Of a stretch of DNA of 8,462 bases, positions 1-5,560 are shown in pieces. The position numbers were made by a program, and so were the translations under genes. Position 1 is the stretch's first letter. Every line of letters begins with the position of its first letter. The stretch lies in contig JAQVRG010000012.1 in NCBI GenBank assembly GCA_028701165.1, forward strand, positions 6,395-14,856. The letters run 5' to 3'. The notes beneath the pieces were generated by a model. The model ran no database searches, was not told where the DNA came from, and saw only the letters and a program-made list of their open reading frames with translations. The stretch is from Eubacteriales bacterium. Lineage in GTDB: Bacteria; Bacillota; Clostridia; Christensenellales; CAG-138.

Positions 1-1103
1 TTGATCTTAGACACCCCGGAAAAAAGTGCGAACACAAGGCCGTCCTGCTTTGCCGTAAGCTCTATGCGGCGTTTGGACAGTTTGAGCTGCACCAAGGTCG
101 TGATGATCGATACGACCAGCGTCACGGCGATCACGGTCATCGCGGGCAGTACGAGCGCCGAAGCAAAGCGCGCGATCTGCCTGATATAGAGCAACGAAAG
201 GATGGAGGTAAGCCCCGTTGTAAAAACCGTACTGCAGAGCATAGCGCTCAAGGTGGAAAAGCTTTGCGCACGGTTTGCAAGATCGCCCGCGCTGAATTTT
301 TTGAAGAATTCCGCTGGGAGCGAAAGCAGGCGCATCATGCCCGCCGCTTGCACGGAAACGTCTATTTTCGTCTGCACACGCGTAAGCAGCAGCGATTTTG
401 TTATGCCCACAAGCGTCGTGCTGAGCGTTACGCCCAAGAGCATGCAGGCGACAGGCAGCAGCAGCCCGATTTTCCCACTGGGCACGACGCGGCTGAAAAG
501 CATGTTGTTCACATACGGCAGAAACAAGCCCAAAAGCGTTACGCTAAGCGTCGCAAGCCCAAGCAGGATCATGTCGTTTGCGGATACGGTCTTTGCCATA
601 TAGCGCAGCAGATCCTTAGCCGTCAGCTTCTTAAGCGGAAGCGGGCGATAGAAGCAGATGGCTTCCTCGGCAAGCAGCGCCGCCGTCTTTTTCGTAACAT
701 AAACGTATTGCCCCATGCCGTAATGGAAGAAGCGATACCCGCGCACCGTTGGGAGCAGCGCCACAGGGTCGCCCTGCCGCAGCCTCCCCAGCATCGGCCC
801 CACGGCGTCCTCGTACCACGCGCCGGAAAGCTTCACGACGCGCCGCATGATACCCGTCGGACGAAGCTGATATTCCAGTTGGTCGTTGATATCCTCTATC
901 CCCTCCGGCGGCTCCTCCGCCTTCACATGGAAATAGGCGAGTATATCCTCGATCGCGTCCTTCGCCTTTCGGCGTTCATCCGCGCTTGCGCGGCGCGCGC
1001 TCCGTTTCCCCATGACCACGCCGGAAAGCTCCGTAAAGGTCTGGGAAAAATCCAGTTCATCTTCCCGGAGGCGTTGCTTGATTTGTTCGTCGAACCAGCC
1101 CAT
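1..1103 (-). CDS. NHLM/NHLP-type bacteriocin exporter, second ABC subunit (permease/ATPase), partial
   Basis: This is the N-terminal 367 residues of an ABC exporter subunit; the rest, including any nucleotide-binding domain, lies beyond the left edge. The start ATG at 1103-1101 follows a GGAGGCGG ribosome binding site that overlaps the stop of the upstream exporter gene, with 14 bases between the genes, so the two are almost certainly co-translated. Residues 1-150 are soluble and lack a C39 peptidase Cys motif. They carry features I recognise from the NHLM second-subunit family: a W-Y-x-x-A-x-G-P-M-L stretch near residues 96-105, a DPVALLP motif at 112-118, and FYRPLP at 151-156. Hydrophobic helices start near 177 and continue past 330. 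Residues 262-279 (LPAEFF...AGDLANR) match the intracellular coupling segment of type I exporters. The likely role is to pair with the peptidase-bearing ABC subunit in exporting the leader peptides encoded upstream. Family assignment is firm; substrate is inferred. Confidence 0.88.
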   Translation of the reverse strand, partial: MGWFDEQIKQRLREDELDFSQTFTELSGVVMGKRSARRASADERRKAKDAIEDILAYFHVKAEEPPEGIEDINDQLEYQLRPTGIMRRVVKLSGAWYEDAVGPMLGRLRQGDPVALLPTVRGYRFFHYGMGQYVYVTKKTAALLAEEAICFYRPLPLKKLTAKDLLRYMAKTVSANDMILLGLATLSVTLLGLFLPYVNNMLFSRVVPSGKIGLLLPVACMLLGVTLSTTLVGITKSLLLTRVQTKIDVSVQAAGMMRLLSLPAEFFKKFSAGDLANRAQSFSTLSAMLCSTVFTTGLTSILSLLYIRQIARFASALVLPAMTVIAVTLVVSIITTLVQLKLSKRRIELTAKQDGLVFALFSGVSKI

Positions 1104-1117
1104 TTTCTTTCCGCCTC

Positions 1118-3277
1118 CTATTCGTTGGTGATGAGCTGCGTATACAGCCCGCCTTTTGCATACAACTCGTCATGCGTGCCGCGCTCTATCACCTTGCCGT
1201 GGTCGAGTACGATGATCTCGTCGCAATCGCGGATGGTGGAGAGCCTGTGCGCCACAACGATGCAGGATATGGCTCGTTCGCGTATGGCGGTGACCACATC
1301 GTACTCTGTCTGCGCGTCCAAGGCGCTCGTAGCCTCGTCCATAATGATGATGGTCGGGTCCTGCGCCAGCACGCGCGCGATCTCCATGCGCTGGCGCTGC
1401 CCGCCGGAAAAGTCCTTGCCGCCCTCCATGATCTTGTAGGAATAGCCGCCGTCGCGCTGCATGATGTCGTCGTGAATCTGCGCGTCGCGCGCGGCGAGTA
1501 TCATTTCAAAATCCGCGATGGAATTGTCCCACATCTTGATGTTGTTGCGTATGCTATCCTCAAACAGGATGATATCCTGATCCACCACCGCCAAAGAGCC
1601 CGTGAAAACGGCGCGCGGTATCGCCGCCATGGGCTTGCCGTCAAAGAGGATCTCGCCCGACCACGGCTTATATAAGCCGGATATCAGCTTTGACAGCGTA
1701 GATTTGCCGCAGCCCGACGCGCCCACGAAGGCCACGCGCGCACCGGGGCGCATTTGCAGGCTGAAGTTCTCGATCAGCGGCTCGCCAAGCTTCGCGTAGC
1801 CAAAGGTAACGTTCCGCATTTCCAAGCCGCCGCTTAGCTTCTTGTATTCCCCATCCTCGCCGTTCTCCTCCGCATCCTCGCGGTATTCCACATCCGGCTC
1901 GTACCGCATCACATCCTCGATGCGCTCCATATTGGTGCGCATTTCCTGCAAGCTTTGTCCGGCATATAAAAGGGAGGCCGCCGGCGCCATGAAGGACATC
2001 ATAAAGCCTTGGAAGGCAAGGATCATGCCTACCGTGAAATCCCCGCGCATGACCATCAGCACGCCTAGAAGCAGCACGGCCATGTTGACGACCGTGGTAA
2101 CAAGGCCCGGCAGCGCGCCTAAATATTGATTCAATTTCGCAAAACGGACGGTTTGTGTGTTCACCGACGCCTGATAGCCCGCCCAGCGCTCGAAGTAGCC
2201 GTTCTCCGCGCCGCTTGCCTTGATGGTCTCGATCATCTCCACGCCGGAAACGGTGGAGGACGCAAGCTTGCCGCGATCCCGCATCTGCACGCGCATCAAG
2301 TTGATGCGCTTTGCGGCGATCACGCGTGTAAGAAAAAGGTTGATCAGCACCGACGCGACGCCCAGCGCGGCAAGCATCGCGCTGTAGCGGAACATGATCA
2401 CAAGATAGAACACCAGCGCGCAGAAATCGAAGAAAAGCGGCGCAAGCTCCGTAATCAACGACGCGGCGATCCCCTCGTTCGTGGTTTGCCGCTGCGCGAT
2501 ATCGCCCGCCATGCGCTGGGAGAAAAACTCCACGGGCAGGCGAAGCACATGCCATATAAATTCCGCATTCGCTACGATCGCCAGCTTACCTTGTATCTTG
2601 AGCATATAGATATTGTTCAAAAAAGAGATGACGATCTCGATGAGCGCCACCGCCGCCATGATCCCCACCAGAGGATACAGCCAGCCCGGGTTCTGCCCGC
2701 CGAGGATACGGTCGATAAACACGCGGGAAAACACGGGGTTGACGACCGCTGTAACGGTTGTGATCAGCTCGGTAAGCACGATGAAAATAAAAGGCGCGAG
2801 CGTTCCCTTTAGGCGTTTCTTCGCAAAAGCGAGCACGCTTTGCGGTTTGCCGCCCTTTTCAAAGCCCTCGTCCGGCGAGAACATCATGCACACGCCCGTA
2901 AACGCCTTATCGAACTCCTCCATGGAGACCTGTACCACGCCGCGCGCGGGATCGTTGAGAACGGCCTTACCCTTATGAAAACCGTCCAGCACGACAAAGT
3001 GATTGAAATTCCAGTGGATGATGCAGGGAAAAACGGCGTGCTTTCGCACATCCTCCACGTCCAGCTTATAGCCGTCCGCCTTCATACCGTAATTCCGCGC
3101 GGCGCGCAGCATATTCTTGGCGCTGGAGCCGTCCCGCGAAACGCCGCAGTCGGCGCGCACCTGCTCAAGCGGCAGCCATTTTCCATGATACGCGAGGATC
3201 ATGGTCAGACACGCCGCGCCGCATTCCAGCGCTTCCATCTGCATTACGACGGGTACCTTTACATACTCTTTCGCCAT
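1118..3277 (-). CDS. NHLM/NHLP-type peptidase-containing ABC exporter (C39 peptidase, permease, ATPase)
   Basis: This is a 719-residue bacteriocin-type ABC exporter that should cleave double-glycine leaders and export the cargo. Residues 8-130 are a C39 peptidase domain with an intact catalytic set: Gln13 (oxyanion hole), Cys19 in LECGAAC, His93 in FNHFVVL and Asp109 in LNDPARG. Residues 155-440 form the transmembrane domain, with the coupling segment LPVEFFSQRMAGDIAQR at 247-263. The ATPase domain follows from about 485: Walker A GASGCGKST (519-527), Q-loop Gln567, signature FSGGQRQR (623-630), Walker B with Asp647-Glu648, and H-loop His677. All key residues are present, so it looks functional. 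The length is normal for this family. It starts 7 bases after the adaptor stop, using a GAGGCGG site that overlaps that stop, and is followed after 14 bases by the second ABC subunit. The nearby peptides with Gly-Gly leaders are its probable cargo, inferred from context. Confidence 0.95.
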   Translation of the reverse strand: MAKEYVKVPVVMQMEALECGAACLTMILAYHGKWLPLEQVRADCGVSRDGSSAKNMLRAARNYGMKADGYKLDVEDVRKHAVFPCIIHWNFNHFVVLDGFHKGKAVLNDPARGVVQVSMEEFDKAFTGVCMMFSPDEGFEKGGKPQSVLAFAKKRLKGTLAPFIFIVLTELITTVTAVVNPVFSRVFIDRILGGQNPGWLYPLVGIMAAVALIEIVISFLNNIYMLKIQGKLAIVANAEFIWHVLRLPVEFFSQRMAGDIAQRQTTNEGIAASLITELAPLFFDFCALVFYLVIMFRYSAMLAALGVASVLINLFLTRVIAAKRINLMRVQMRDRGKLASSTVSGVEMIETIKASGAENGYFERWAGYQASVNTQTVRFAKLNQYLGALPGLVTTVVNMAVLLLGVLMVMRGDFTVGMILAFQGFMMSFMAPAASLLYAGQSLQEMRTNMERIEDVMRYEPDVEYREDAEENGEDGEYKKLSGGLEMRNVTFGYAKLGEPLIENFSLQMRPGARVAFVGASGCGKSTLSKLISGLYKPWSGEILFDGKPMAAIPRAVFTGSLAVVDQDIILFEDSIRNNIKMWDNSIADFEMILAARDAQIHDDIMQRDGGYSYKIMEGGKDFSGGQRQRMEIARVLAQDPTIIIMDEATSALDAQTEYDVVTAIRERAISCIVVAHRLSTIRDCDEIIVLDHGKVIERGTHDELYAKGGLYTQLITNE

Positions 3278-3284
3278 AACCGCC

Positions 3285-3764
3285 TCAGCCGATCAAAAAG
3301 GAGATCGGCGCTACCTCATCCGATACGATCGTGAGCCGCTGCAAGCCGTCCGGCACCGCCGCGCGGATCACTACGCGGGTATTCCAATCCGAAAGGGACA
3401 GGGCGTGAATCGTATAATCATCGTCATACTGCGCGGCGGCCTCCGCATAGGAAAGAGGCATTGGCGCAACCTCTGTCACAGCGCCTGTCGCTTCTCCTAC
3501 GGACACAGGCATTCCCGGCGCCACCTTCGCGGCGTCCTCGCCGGAGAGATAGCACACGATCTCGCCGTTCTTAGCCGTACCCGTAACGGTCACGGTCGTG
3601 GGCAGGCTACCCCATACGCCCCACGCAAAAAGGCCCAGCAGCAGCGCAAGCATCGCCGCAAGTATGATCCACACGCTGGGATTGGACACCTTGATGTAAT
3701 CGTTGAGCTGCTCGGGCGAGGAGATTCTGTCCAAACTGGCCTTCCTAAAAATCGTATCCTGCAT
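3285..3764 (-). CDS. short HlyD-like membrane fusion/adaptor protein of the NHLM exporter
   Basis: This 159-residue protein matches the N-terminal part of the NHLM-system secretion (HlyD-like) family. That part is a cytoplasmic segment FRKASLDRISSPEQLNDYI (residues 7-25), one transmembrane helix (about 31-52), and a WGSLPTTVTVTGT strand entry to a barrel-like domain. It is shorter than typical HlyD adaptors and shows no long coiled-coil hairpin. The C-terminal part (about 60-159) looks like one small beta-rich extracytoplasmic domain. I chose the ATG at 3764 because it has a GGGAG site upstream and lies downstream of a strong promoter. The longer in-frame reading begins at 3857, upstream of that promoter's -10 box, and cannot be on this transcript. 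It is the first gene of the exporter operon and probably links the two ABC subunits to the cell-wall side. In a Gram-positive cell with no outer membrane, a reduced adaptor is plausible. Confidence 0.85.
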   Translation of the reverse strand: MQDTIFRKASLDRISSPEQLNDYIKVSNPSVWIILAAMLALLLGLFAWGVWGSLPTTVTVTGTAKNGEIVCYLSGEDAAKVAPGMPVSVGEATGAVTEVAPMPLSYAEAAAQYDDDYTIHALSLSDWNTRVVIRAAVPDGLQRLTIVSDEVAPISFLIG

Positions 3765-3836
3765 ATCGTCGCTCCCGTTTCTCTTTCGTATCATGCGCGG
3801 GCATACACGCGCCTTTCGAGACATTTCTACATATTT

Positions 3837-3865
3837 ATAGTATAGTGATTGCCCCACATTGTCAA
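3837..3865 (-). promoter_or_regulatory. promoter of the exporter operon
   Basis: Read on the minus strand, a perfect -35 box TTGACA (3865-3860) is followed after 17 bases by TACTAT (3842-3837). A 15-base spacing to TATACT (3844-3839) is an alternative -10. Transcription would start near 3830, leaving a leader of about 65 bases before the adaptor ATG at 3764. It lies just downstream of the terminator that ends the peptide genes, so the exporter can be expressed independently of its predicted cargo. Confidence 0.75.
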
Positions 3866-3883
3866 TATATGGTGTTTTAAATC

Positions 3884-3916
3884 AAAAAGAGGGATGTTTC
3901 CATCCCCCTTTTTTTG
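3884..3916 (-). terminator. intrinsic terminator after the peptide genes
   Basis: On the minus strand the stem GGGATG/CATCCC (3906-3901 with 3896-3891) closes a GAAA loop and is extended by A-T pairs on both sides. A T-rich run follows at 3888-3883. The flanking A and T runs make it workable in both directions, but only the minus strand has a gene ending just before it (peptide stop at 3927). It separates the peptide genes from the exporter operon. Confidence 0.8.
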
Positions 3917-3926
3917 AGCAGAACCG

Positions 3927-4148
3927 TTATTGTGCCGCCTTGCATACGGCGTTGCAGCGCTTGCAGCGCAGGAAGACCCAAGTCGCATCCTGCCTGATGA
4001 TGTAGAAATCATCATACCCGCAGCTCGGGCATGTGTAGAAGCCGCCGCTGGAGGGGCCTACGCGGATCGCATCCGGCTCGCCTTCGCCGCCGGCAATGCT
4101 CGCCAATTCCTTCTCGTCTACCGGGATCAAAACCTTCTTGTCGTCCAT
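3927..4148 (-). CDS. double-glycine-leader peptide with zinc-ribbon-like cysteine-rich core (peptide B)
   Basis: This is a 73-residue precursor-like peptide. The N-terminal part is charged (MDDKK, then DEKELASIAGG) and ends in Gly20-Gly21, which fits the leader recognised by C39-peptidase exporters (hydrophobic residues at L15 and I18 before GG). Cleavage after Gly21 would release a 52-residue core. The core has CPSCG (Cys40, Cys43), 18 residues, CKRC (Cys62, Cys65) and an extra Cys69 three residues later, a C4 zinc-ribbon-like layout. An AAGGAG site sits just upstream of the ATG at 4148. It lies 56 bases after a paralogous peptide gene and just before the exporter operon. I do not recognise a named family. 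It could be a bacteriocin, a signalling peptide, or a substrate for a modifying enzyme outside the window. Being an exporter substrate is inference from the leader and neighbours; the leader and Cys pattern are directly visible. Confidence 0.85.
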   Translation of the reverse strand: MDDKKVLIPVDEKELASIAGGEGEPDAIRVGPSSGGFYTCPSCGYDDFYIIRQDATWVFLRCKRCNAVCKAAQ

Positions 4149-4204
4149 TTTATTCTCCTTTCAAATATGCGGTGGTGATAGGGTACAGCATCCTCTGTAA
4201 CGGT

Positions 4205-4495
4205 TTACAGATTCGCAACGGTAAACTTGGTCTTGCAGTTTCTGCACTGCAAATTGATCTGCTGCGCATCCGCGCTGCGAATGCGGAAATTGGTGCTGCC
4301 GCAGTTGGGGCAGGCATACGCCGCGCCGTTCTCGTTTTTAATGAGGCAGCTCAGCCCCGGCGCTATCGCGTTTGGCACGATCGTATTGGAAGCCAACGGC
4401 CCTATGGGGTTGCCGAAATAATCAAAGTTGGTGGTGCCGCCCGCTACTTCGCCAAGCGTTTCTTCGCTGACTGGATTTAGCTTTTTCTCATCCAT
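4205..4495 (-). CDS. double-glycine-leader peptide with zinc-ribbon-like cysteine-rich core (peptide A)
   Basis: This is a 96-residue precursor-like peptide, paralogous to the gene just downstream. It opens MDEKK and has SEETLGEVAGG ending at Gly19-Gly20, a good match to a double-glycine leader; cleavage would give a 76-residue core. After a 40-residue linker with few charges (N-, P- and I-rich, with a lone Cys50) comes the same C4 module as its neighbour: CPNCG (Cys62, Cys65), 18 residues, CRNC (Cys84, Cys87). The two modules also share a Tyr two residues before the first Cys, a Phe near position 5 after the CPxCG start, an Ile-Arg pair, an Asp-Ala pair, and a Leu two residues before the third Cys. 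A strong AAGGAGG site precedes the ATG at 4495. The cupin gene lies 74 bases upstream with no clear terminator between. The function of the core is unknown; metal binding and export are inferred. Confidence 0.87.
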   Translation of the reverse strand: MDEKKLNPVSEETLGEVAGGTTNFDYFGNPIGPLASNTIVPNAIAPGLSCLIKNENGAAYACPNCGSTNFRIRSADAQQINLQCRNCKTKFTVANL

Positions 4496-4524
4496 CGCTC
4501 TTGACCTCCTTGCTTTTATGTCTT

Positions 4525-4553
4525 TTTATACGAACTTATCCTTTGATTGTTAG
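4525..4553 (-). promoter_or_regulatory. possible weak promoter of the peptide genes
   Basis: On the minus strand CTAACA (4553-4548, four of six matches to TTGACA) is followed after 17 bases by TATAAA (4530-4525, five of six). Initiation near 4518 would give a leader of about 22 bases carrying the AAGGAGG site of peptide A. The -35 is weak and the peptides may also be read from the cupin promoter upstream. Confidence 0.4.
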
Positions 4554-4569
4554 AAATTCCCGTAAAATT

Positions 4570-4920
4570 TCATTCGGCCTTGGTAATAATAAACGCCAGC
4601 AGGCTTGCCGGTTCCTTTGTATCGTTGCGGAAGCCGTGGCTTTGCCCGTCAAAGCAAATACTAAAGTCGCCCGGCAGCGCCTTTATCGTTGTTCCGTTGT
4701 CATCCAGCGTTATTTCACCCTCAAGGAAATAGTAAGCTTCATATTCGCCCGTATGCGCATGACGGCCGATGGAACAGCCCGGCGCCACCTCAATCTTGGA
4801 AATCAAGCGCGTATGAAACAGCTTCTCATCCGGCAGAAAGCTGCCCATGACGATCGTGCCGTCGCCGCCGCGCAAATTCTCTTTTCTCTCGACCTTTCTT
4901 TCGTTCGCCCGAAGAAACAT
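4570..4920 (-). CDS. small single-domain cupin protein
   Basis: This 116-residue protein is almost entirely one conserved cupin barrel. Cupin motif 1 fits exactly: Gly48, five residues, His54-x-His56, four residues, Glu61, six residues, Gly68. Motif 2 is recognisable as PGD (83-85), then Gly92, His95 and Asn99. These residues would bind one metal ion, so the protein could be an enzyme or a small-molecule sensor; the fold does not say which. I chose the ATG at 4920 because GGAAAGGAG lies just upstream and the promoter ends before it; the longer in-frame reading to 5079 crosses this promoter and reaches the -35/-10 region of the divergent tRNA promoter. It is followed by the two leader-peptide genes on the same strand with no evident terminator, so it may be co-transcribed with them. 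Whether it acts on the peptides is unknown. Confidence 0.88.
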   Translation of the reverse strand: MFLRANERKVERKENLRGGDGTIVMGSFLPDEKLFHTRLISKIEVAPGCSIGRHAHTGEYEAYYFLEGEITLDDNGTTIKALPGDFSICFDGQSHGFRNDTKEPASLLAFIITKAE

Positions 4921-4956
4921 AGGTGTACTCCTTTCCGATATGCTACAAGATATAGT

Positions 4957-4986
4957 ATTATACCATATATGCTTATACCATGGCAA
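4957..4986 (-). promoter_or_regulatory. promoter of the cupin gene
   Basis: Read on the minus strand, TTGCCA (4986-4981, five of six) is followed after 18 bases by a perfect TATAAT (4962-4957). Transcription would begin near 4950, giving a leader of about 30 bases with the GGAAAGGAG site. It fires away from the tRNA promoter. Confidence 0.75.
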
Positions 4987-5043
4987 TGTACGAAAACGAC
5001 AAAATATATGTTTTGATTTGTTTTTCCTTTTTTGAAAAAGGAC

Positions 5044-5072
5044 TTTACAAACCAACGTGGATACTCTATAAT
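5044..5072 (+). promoter_or_regulatory. promoter of tRNA-Ala
   Basis: TTTACA (5044-5049, five of six) is followed after exactly 17 bases by a perfect TATAAT (5067-5072). Start of transcription near 5079 is about 12 bases upstream of the tRNA 5' end, typical for a single-tRNA unit. Confidence 0.8.
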
Positions 5073-5091
5073 AATCCATGCGCGAAAACGC

Positions 5092-5167
5092 GGGGCATTA
5101 GCTCAGTTGGTAGAGTGCCACACTGGCAGTGTGGATGTCAGGAGTTCGAGTCTCCTATGCTCCACCA
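5092..5167 (+). tRNA. tRNA-Ala (anticodon GGC)
   Basis: This 76-base gene folds as a standard cloverleaf. The acceptor stem pairs 5092-5098 with 5157-5163 and includes the G3-U70 wobble pair that identifies alanine tRNA. The anticodon stem CCACA/TGTGG closes the loop CTGGCAG with anticodon GGC at 5125-5127, reading GCC. The T arm is AGGAG/CTCCT around TTCGAGT. The CCA end is encoded (5165-5167). It has its own promoter and is followed at once by an intrinsic terminator. Its 3' end from the T loop onward is repeated 178 bases downstream. Confidence 0.97.
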
Positions 5168-5206
5168 TAAAACAAGACAGACCTGCATGGGTCTGTTTTG
5201 TTTTAT
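5147..5206 (+). repeat. 60-bp direct repeat, copy 1 (tRNA-Ala 3' end plus terminator)
   Basis: This copy spans the tRNA from the T loop through CCA and the whole following terminator hairpin. It is identical over 60 bases to 5325-5384. The bases just outside both ends differ (T versus G before, T versus C after), so the boundaries are sharp. Duplication of a tRNA 3' end from the T loop onward is the usual footprint of tRNA-targeted integration, but only 118 bases separate the copies, so an alternative is a local duplication or a repeat element. Confidence 0.95.
5169..5206 (+). terminator. intrinsic terminator of tRNA-Ala
   Basis: A 15-base-pair stem pairs 5169-5183 with 5190-5204 (one G-T pair) around the loop TGCATG. 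The A-rich 5' arm and T-rich 3' arm give a strong hairpin ending in a T run. It begins one base after the CCA end. The arms would work in both directions. Confidence 0.85.
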
Positions 5207-5215
5207 TTGTTAAAG

Positions 5216-5338
5216 GCATAGGAGACGAGAAGGGTACGGCCTGTCCGCAGGCAGGCGAAAAAGCGTCCTGTGGACGGTTTTTCAGTACCCCGAGCTGGCG
5301 GCGGGACTGGGGCAGTCCCGCCGGCGAGTCTCCTATGC
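5216..5338. repeat. hairpin-dense insert bounded by an 11-bp inverted repeat derived from tRNA-Ala
   Basis: GCATAGGAGAC at 5216-5226 is the exact reverse complement of GTCTCCTATGC at 5328-5338, which is part of direct repeat copy 2. The same GTCTCCTATGC also occurs in the tRNA itself at 5150-5160. Within these ends I find GGGTAC (5232-5237) pairing with GTACCC (5285-5290). That stem encloses a hairpin GCCTG/CAGGC (5239-5243, 5248-5252) and a terminator-like hairpin (5258-5282: A run, CGTCC/GGACG, T run). A third, GC-rich hairpin of 11 pairs with a GGG loop lies at 5299-5323. The nested design resembles a structured RNA or a small non-autonomous mobile repeat. No coding sequence is credible here. 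The pairing is visible; its function is unknown. Confidence 0.75.
5258..5282. terminator. terminator-like hairpin inside the insert
   Basis: Five A bases, CGTCC, a TGT loop, GGACG and five T bases make a short GC stem flanked by A and T runs (one G-G mismatch between stem and runs). It could stop transcription in either direction. It is the middle one of three such hairpins downstream of the tRNA, so it may instead be only a structural part of the insert. Confidence 0.45.
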
Positions 5339-5384
5339 TCCACCATAAAACAAGACAGACCTGCATGGGTCTGTTTTGTTTTAT
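5325..5384 (+). repeat. 60-bp direct repeat, copy 2 (tRNA 3' end and terminator without the rest of the tRNA)
   Basis: This copy is identical to 5147-5206. The sequence upstream of it does not supply a T-arm 5' half, D arm or acceptor 5' half, so it is not a second tRNA gene. The terminator hairpin is intact here (stem 5347-5361 with 5368-5382), which gives a second full terminator in the same transcript direction. Confidence 0.95.
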
Positions 5385-5531
5385 CTATGCTAAGGACCGA
5401 TTTCAATCTCAGCGACTGATTCCGCGCACGGTGATATTACGCCTCCAAACGCTTCGGTGCGCTGTTTCGTTGCACAAAAAGCAAGCGTCGTTTTCTGCGT
5501 TTTCCTTTCAACCATAACGCCGCAAATTTGC
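5385..5531. other. intergenic stretch with no recognised feature
   Basis: No credible gene, RNA or strong hairpin was found between the second repeat copy and the downstream promoter. A 10-base palindrome GCAAATTTGC (5522-5531) abuts the -35 box and could be an operator, but such a short palindrome is expected several times by chance in a window of this size. Confidence 0.5.
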
Positions 5532-5560
5532 ATGACAGTTAAGAGATATTATACTATAAT
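5532..5560 (+). promoter_or_regulatory. promoter of the ligase-MATE operon
   Basis: ATGACA (5532-5537, five of six) is followed after exactly 17 bases by a perfect TATAAT (5555-5560). Initiation near 5567 gives a leader of about 70 bases before the first possible start at 5637. Confidence 0.75.

Noticed and set aside
264..1439. Long plus-strand open frame of 391 codons
   Set aside because: It lies opposite two well-supported ABC exporter genes, has a composition rich in Arg and His typical of an antisense frame, and no recognisable domain.
3765..3857. Upstream extension of the adaptor gene to an ATG at 3857
   Set aside because: That start lies upstream of the -10 box of the operon promoter, and the extra residues do not match the family; the ATG at 3764 has a ribosome binding site.
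4194..4211. Inverted repeat TCTGTAA/TTACAGA overlapping the stop of peptide A
   Set aside because: The stem is AT-rich with no T run after it on the minus strand, so it is not a terminator; a role in transcript stability is possible but unsupported.
3927..4495. Peptides as nitrile-hydratase-like or Nif11-type leader precursors
   Set aside because: The leaders are only about 20 residues and of the short double-glycine type, not the long nitrile hydratase-like or Nif11-like leaders often paired with these exporters.
4553..4571. Inverted repeat GAAATT/AATTTC at the cupin stop
   Set aside because: It has only six AT-rich pairs and no T run; too weak to call a terminator of the cupin gene.
4921..5079. 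Upstream extension of the cupin gene to an ATG at 5079
   Set aside because: It crosses the cupin promoter and the divergent tRNA promoter and adds no cupin sequence; the ATG at 4920 has a strong ribosome binding site.
5298..5345. Possible second, degenerate tRNA upstream of repeat copy 2
   Set aside because: A 5-bp stem with a 7-base loop (GGGAC, TGGGGCA, GTCCC) looks like an anticodon arm, but the conserved T at loop position 33 is missing, and there is no T-arm 5' half, D arm or acceptor 5' half.
5147..5384. CRISPR-like repeat-spacer-repeat
   Set aside because: There are only two 60-bp copies, the repeat is tRNA and terminator sequence, the spacer is 118 bases and full of hairpins, and no cas genes are present.
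5032..5517. Plus-strand open frame of 161 codons
   Set aside because: It reads through the tRNA, both repeat copies and the hairpin insert, so it is not a gene.
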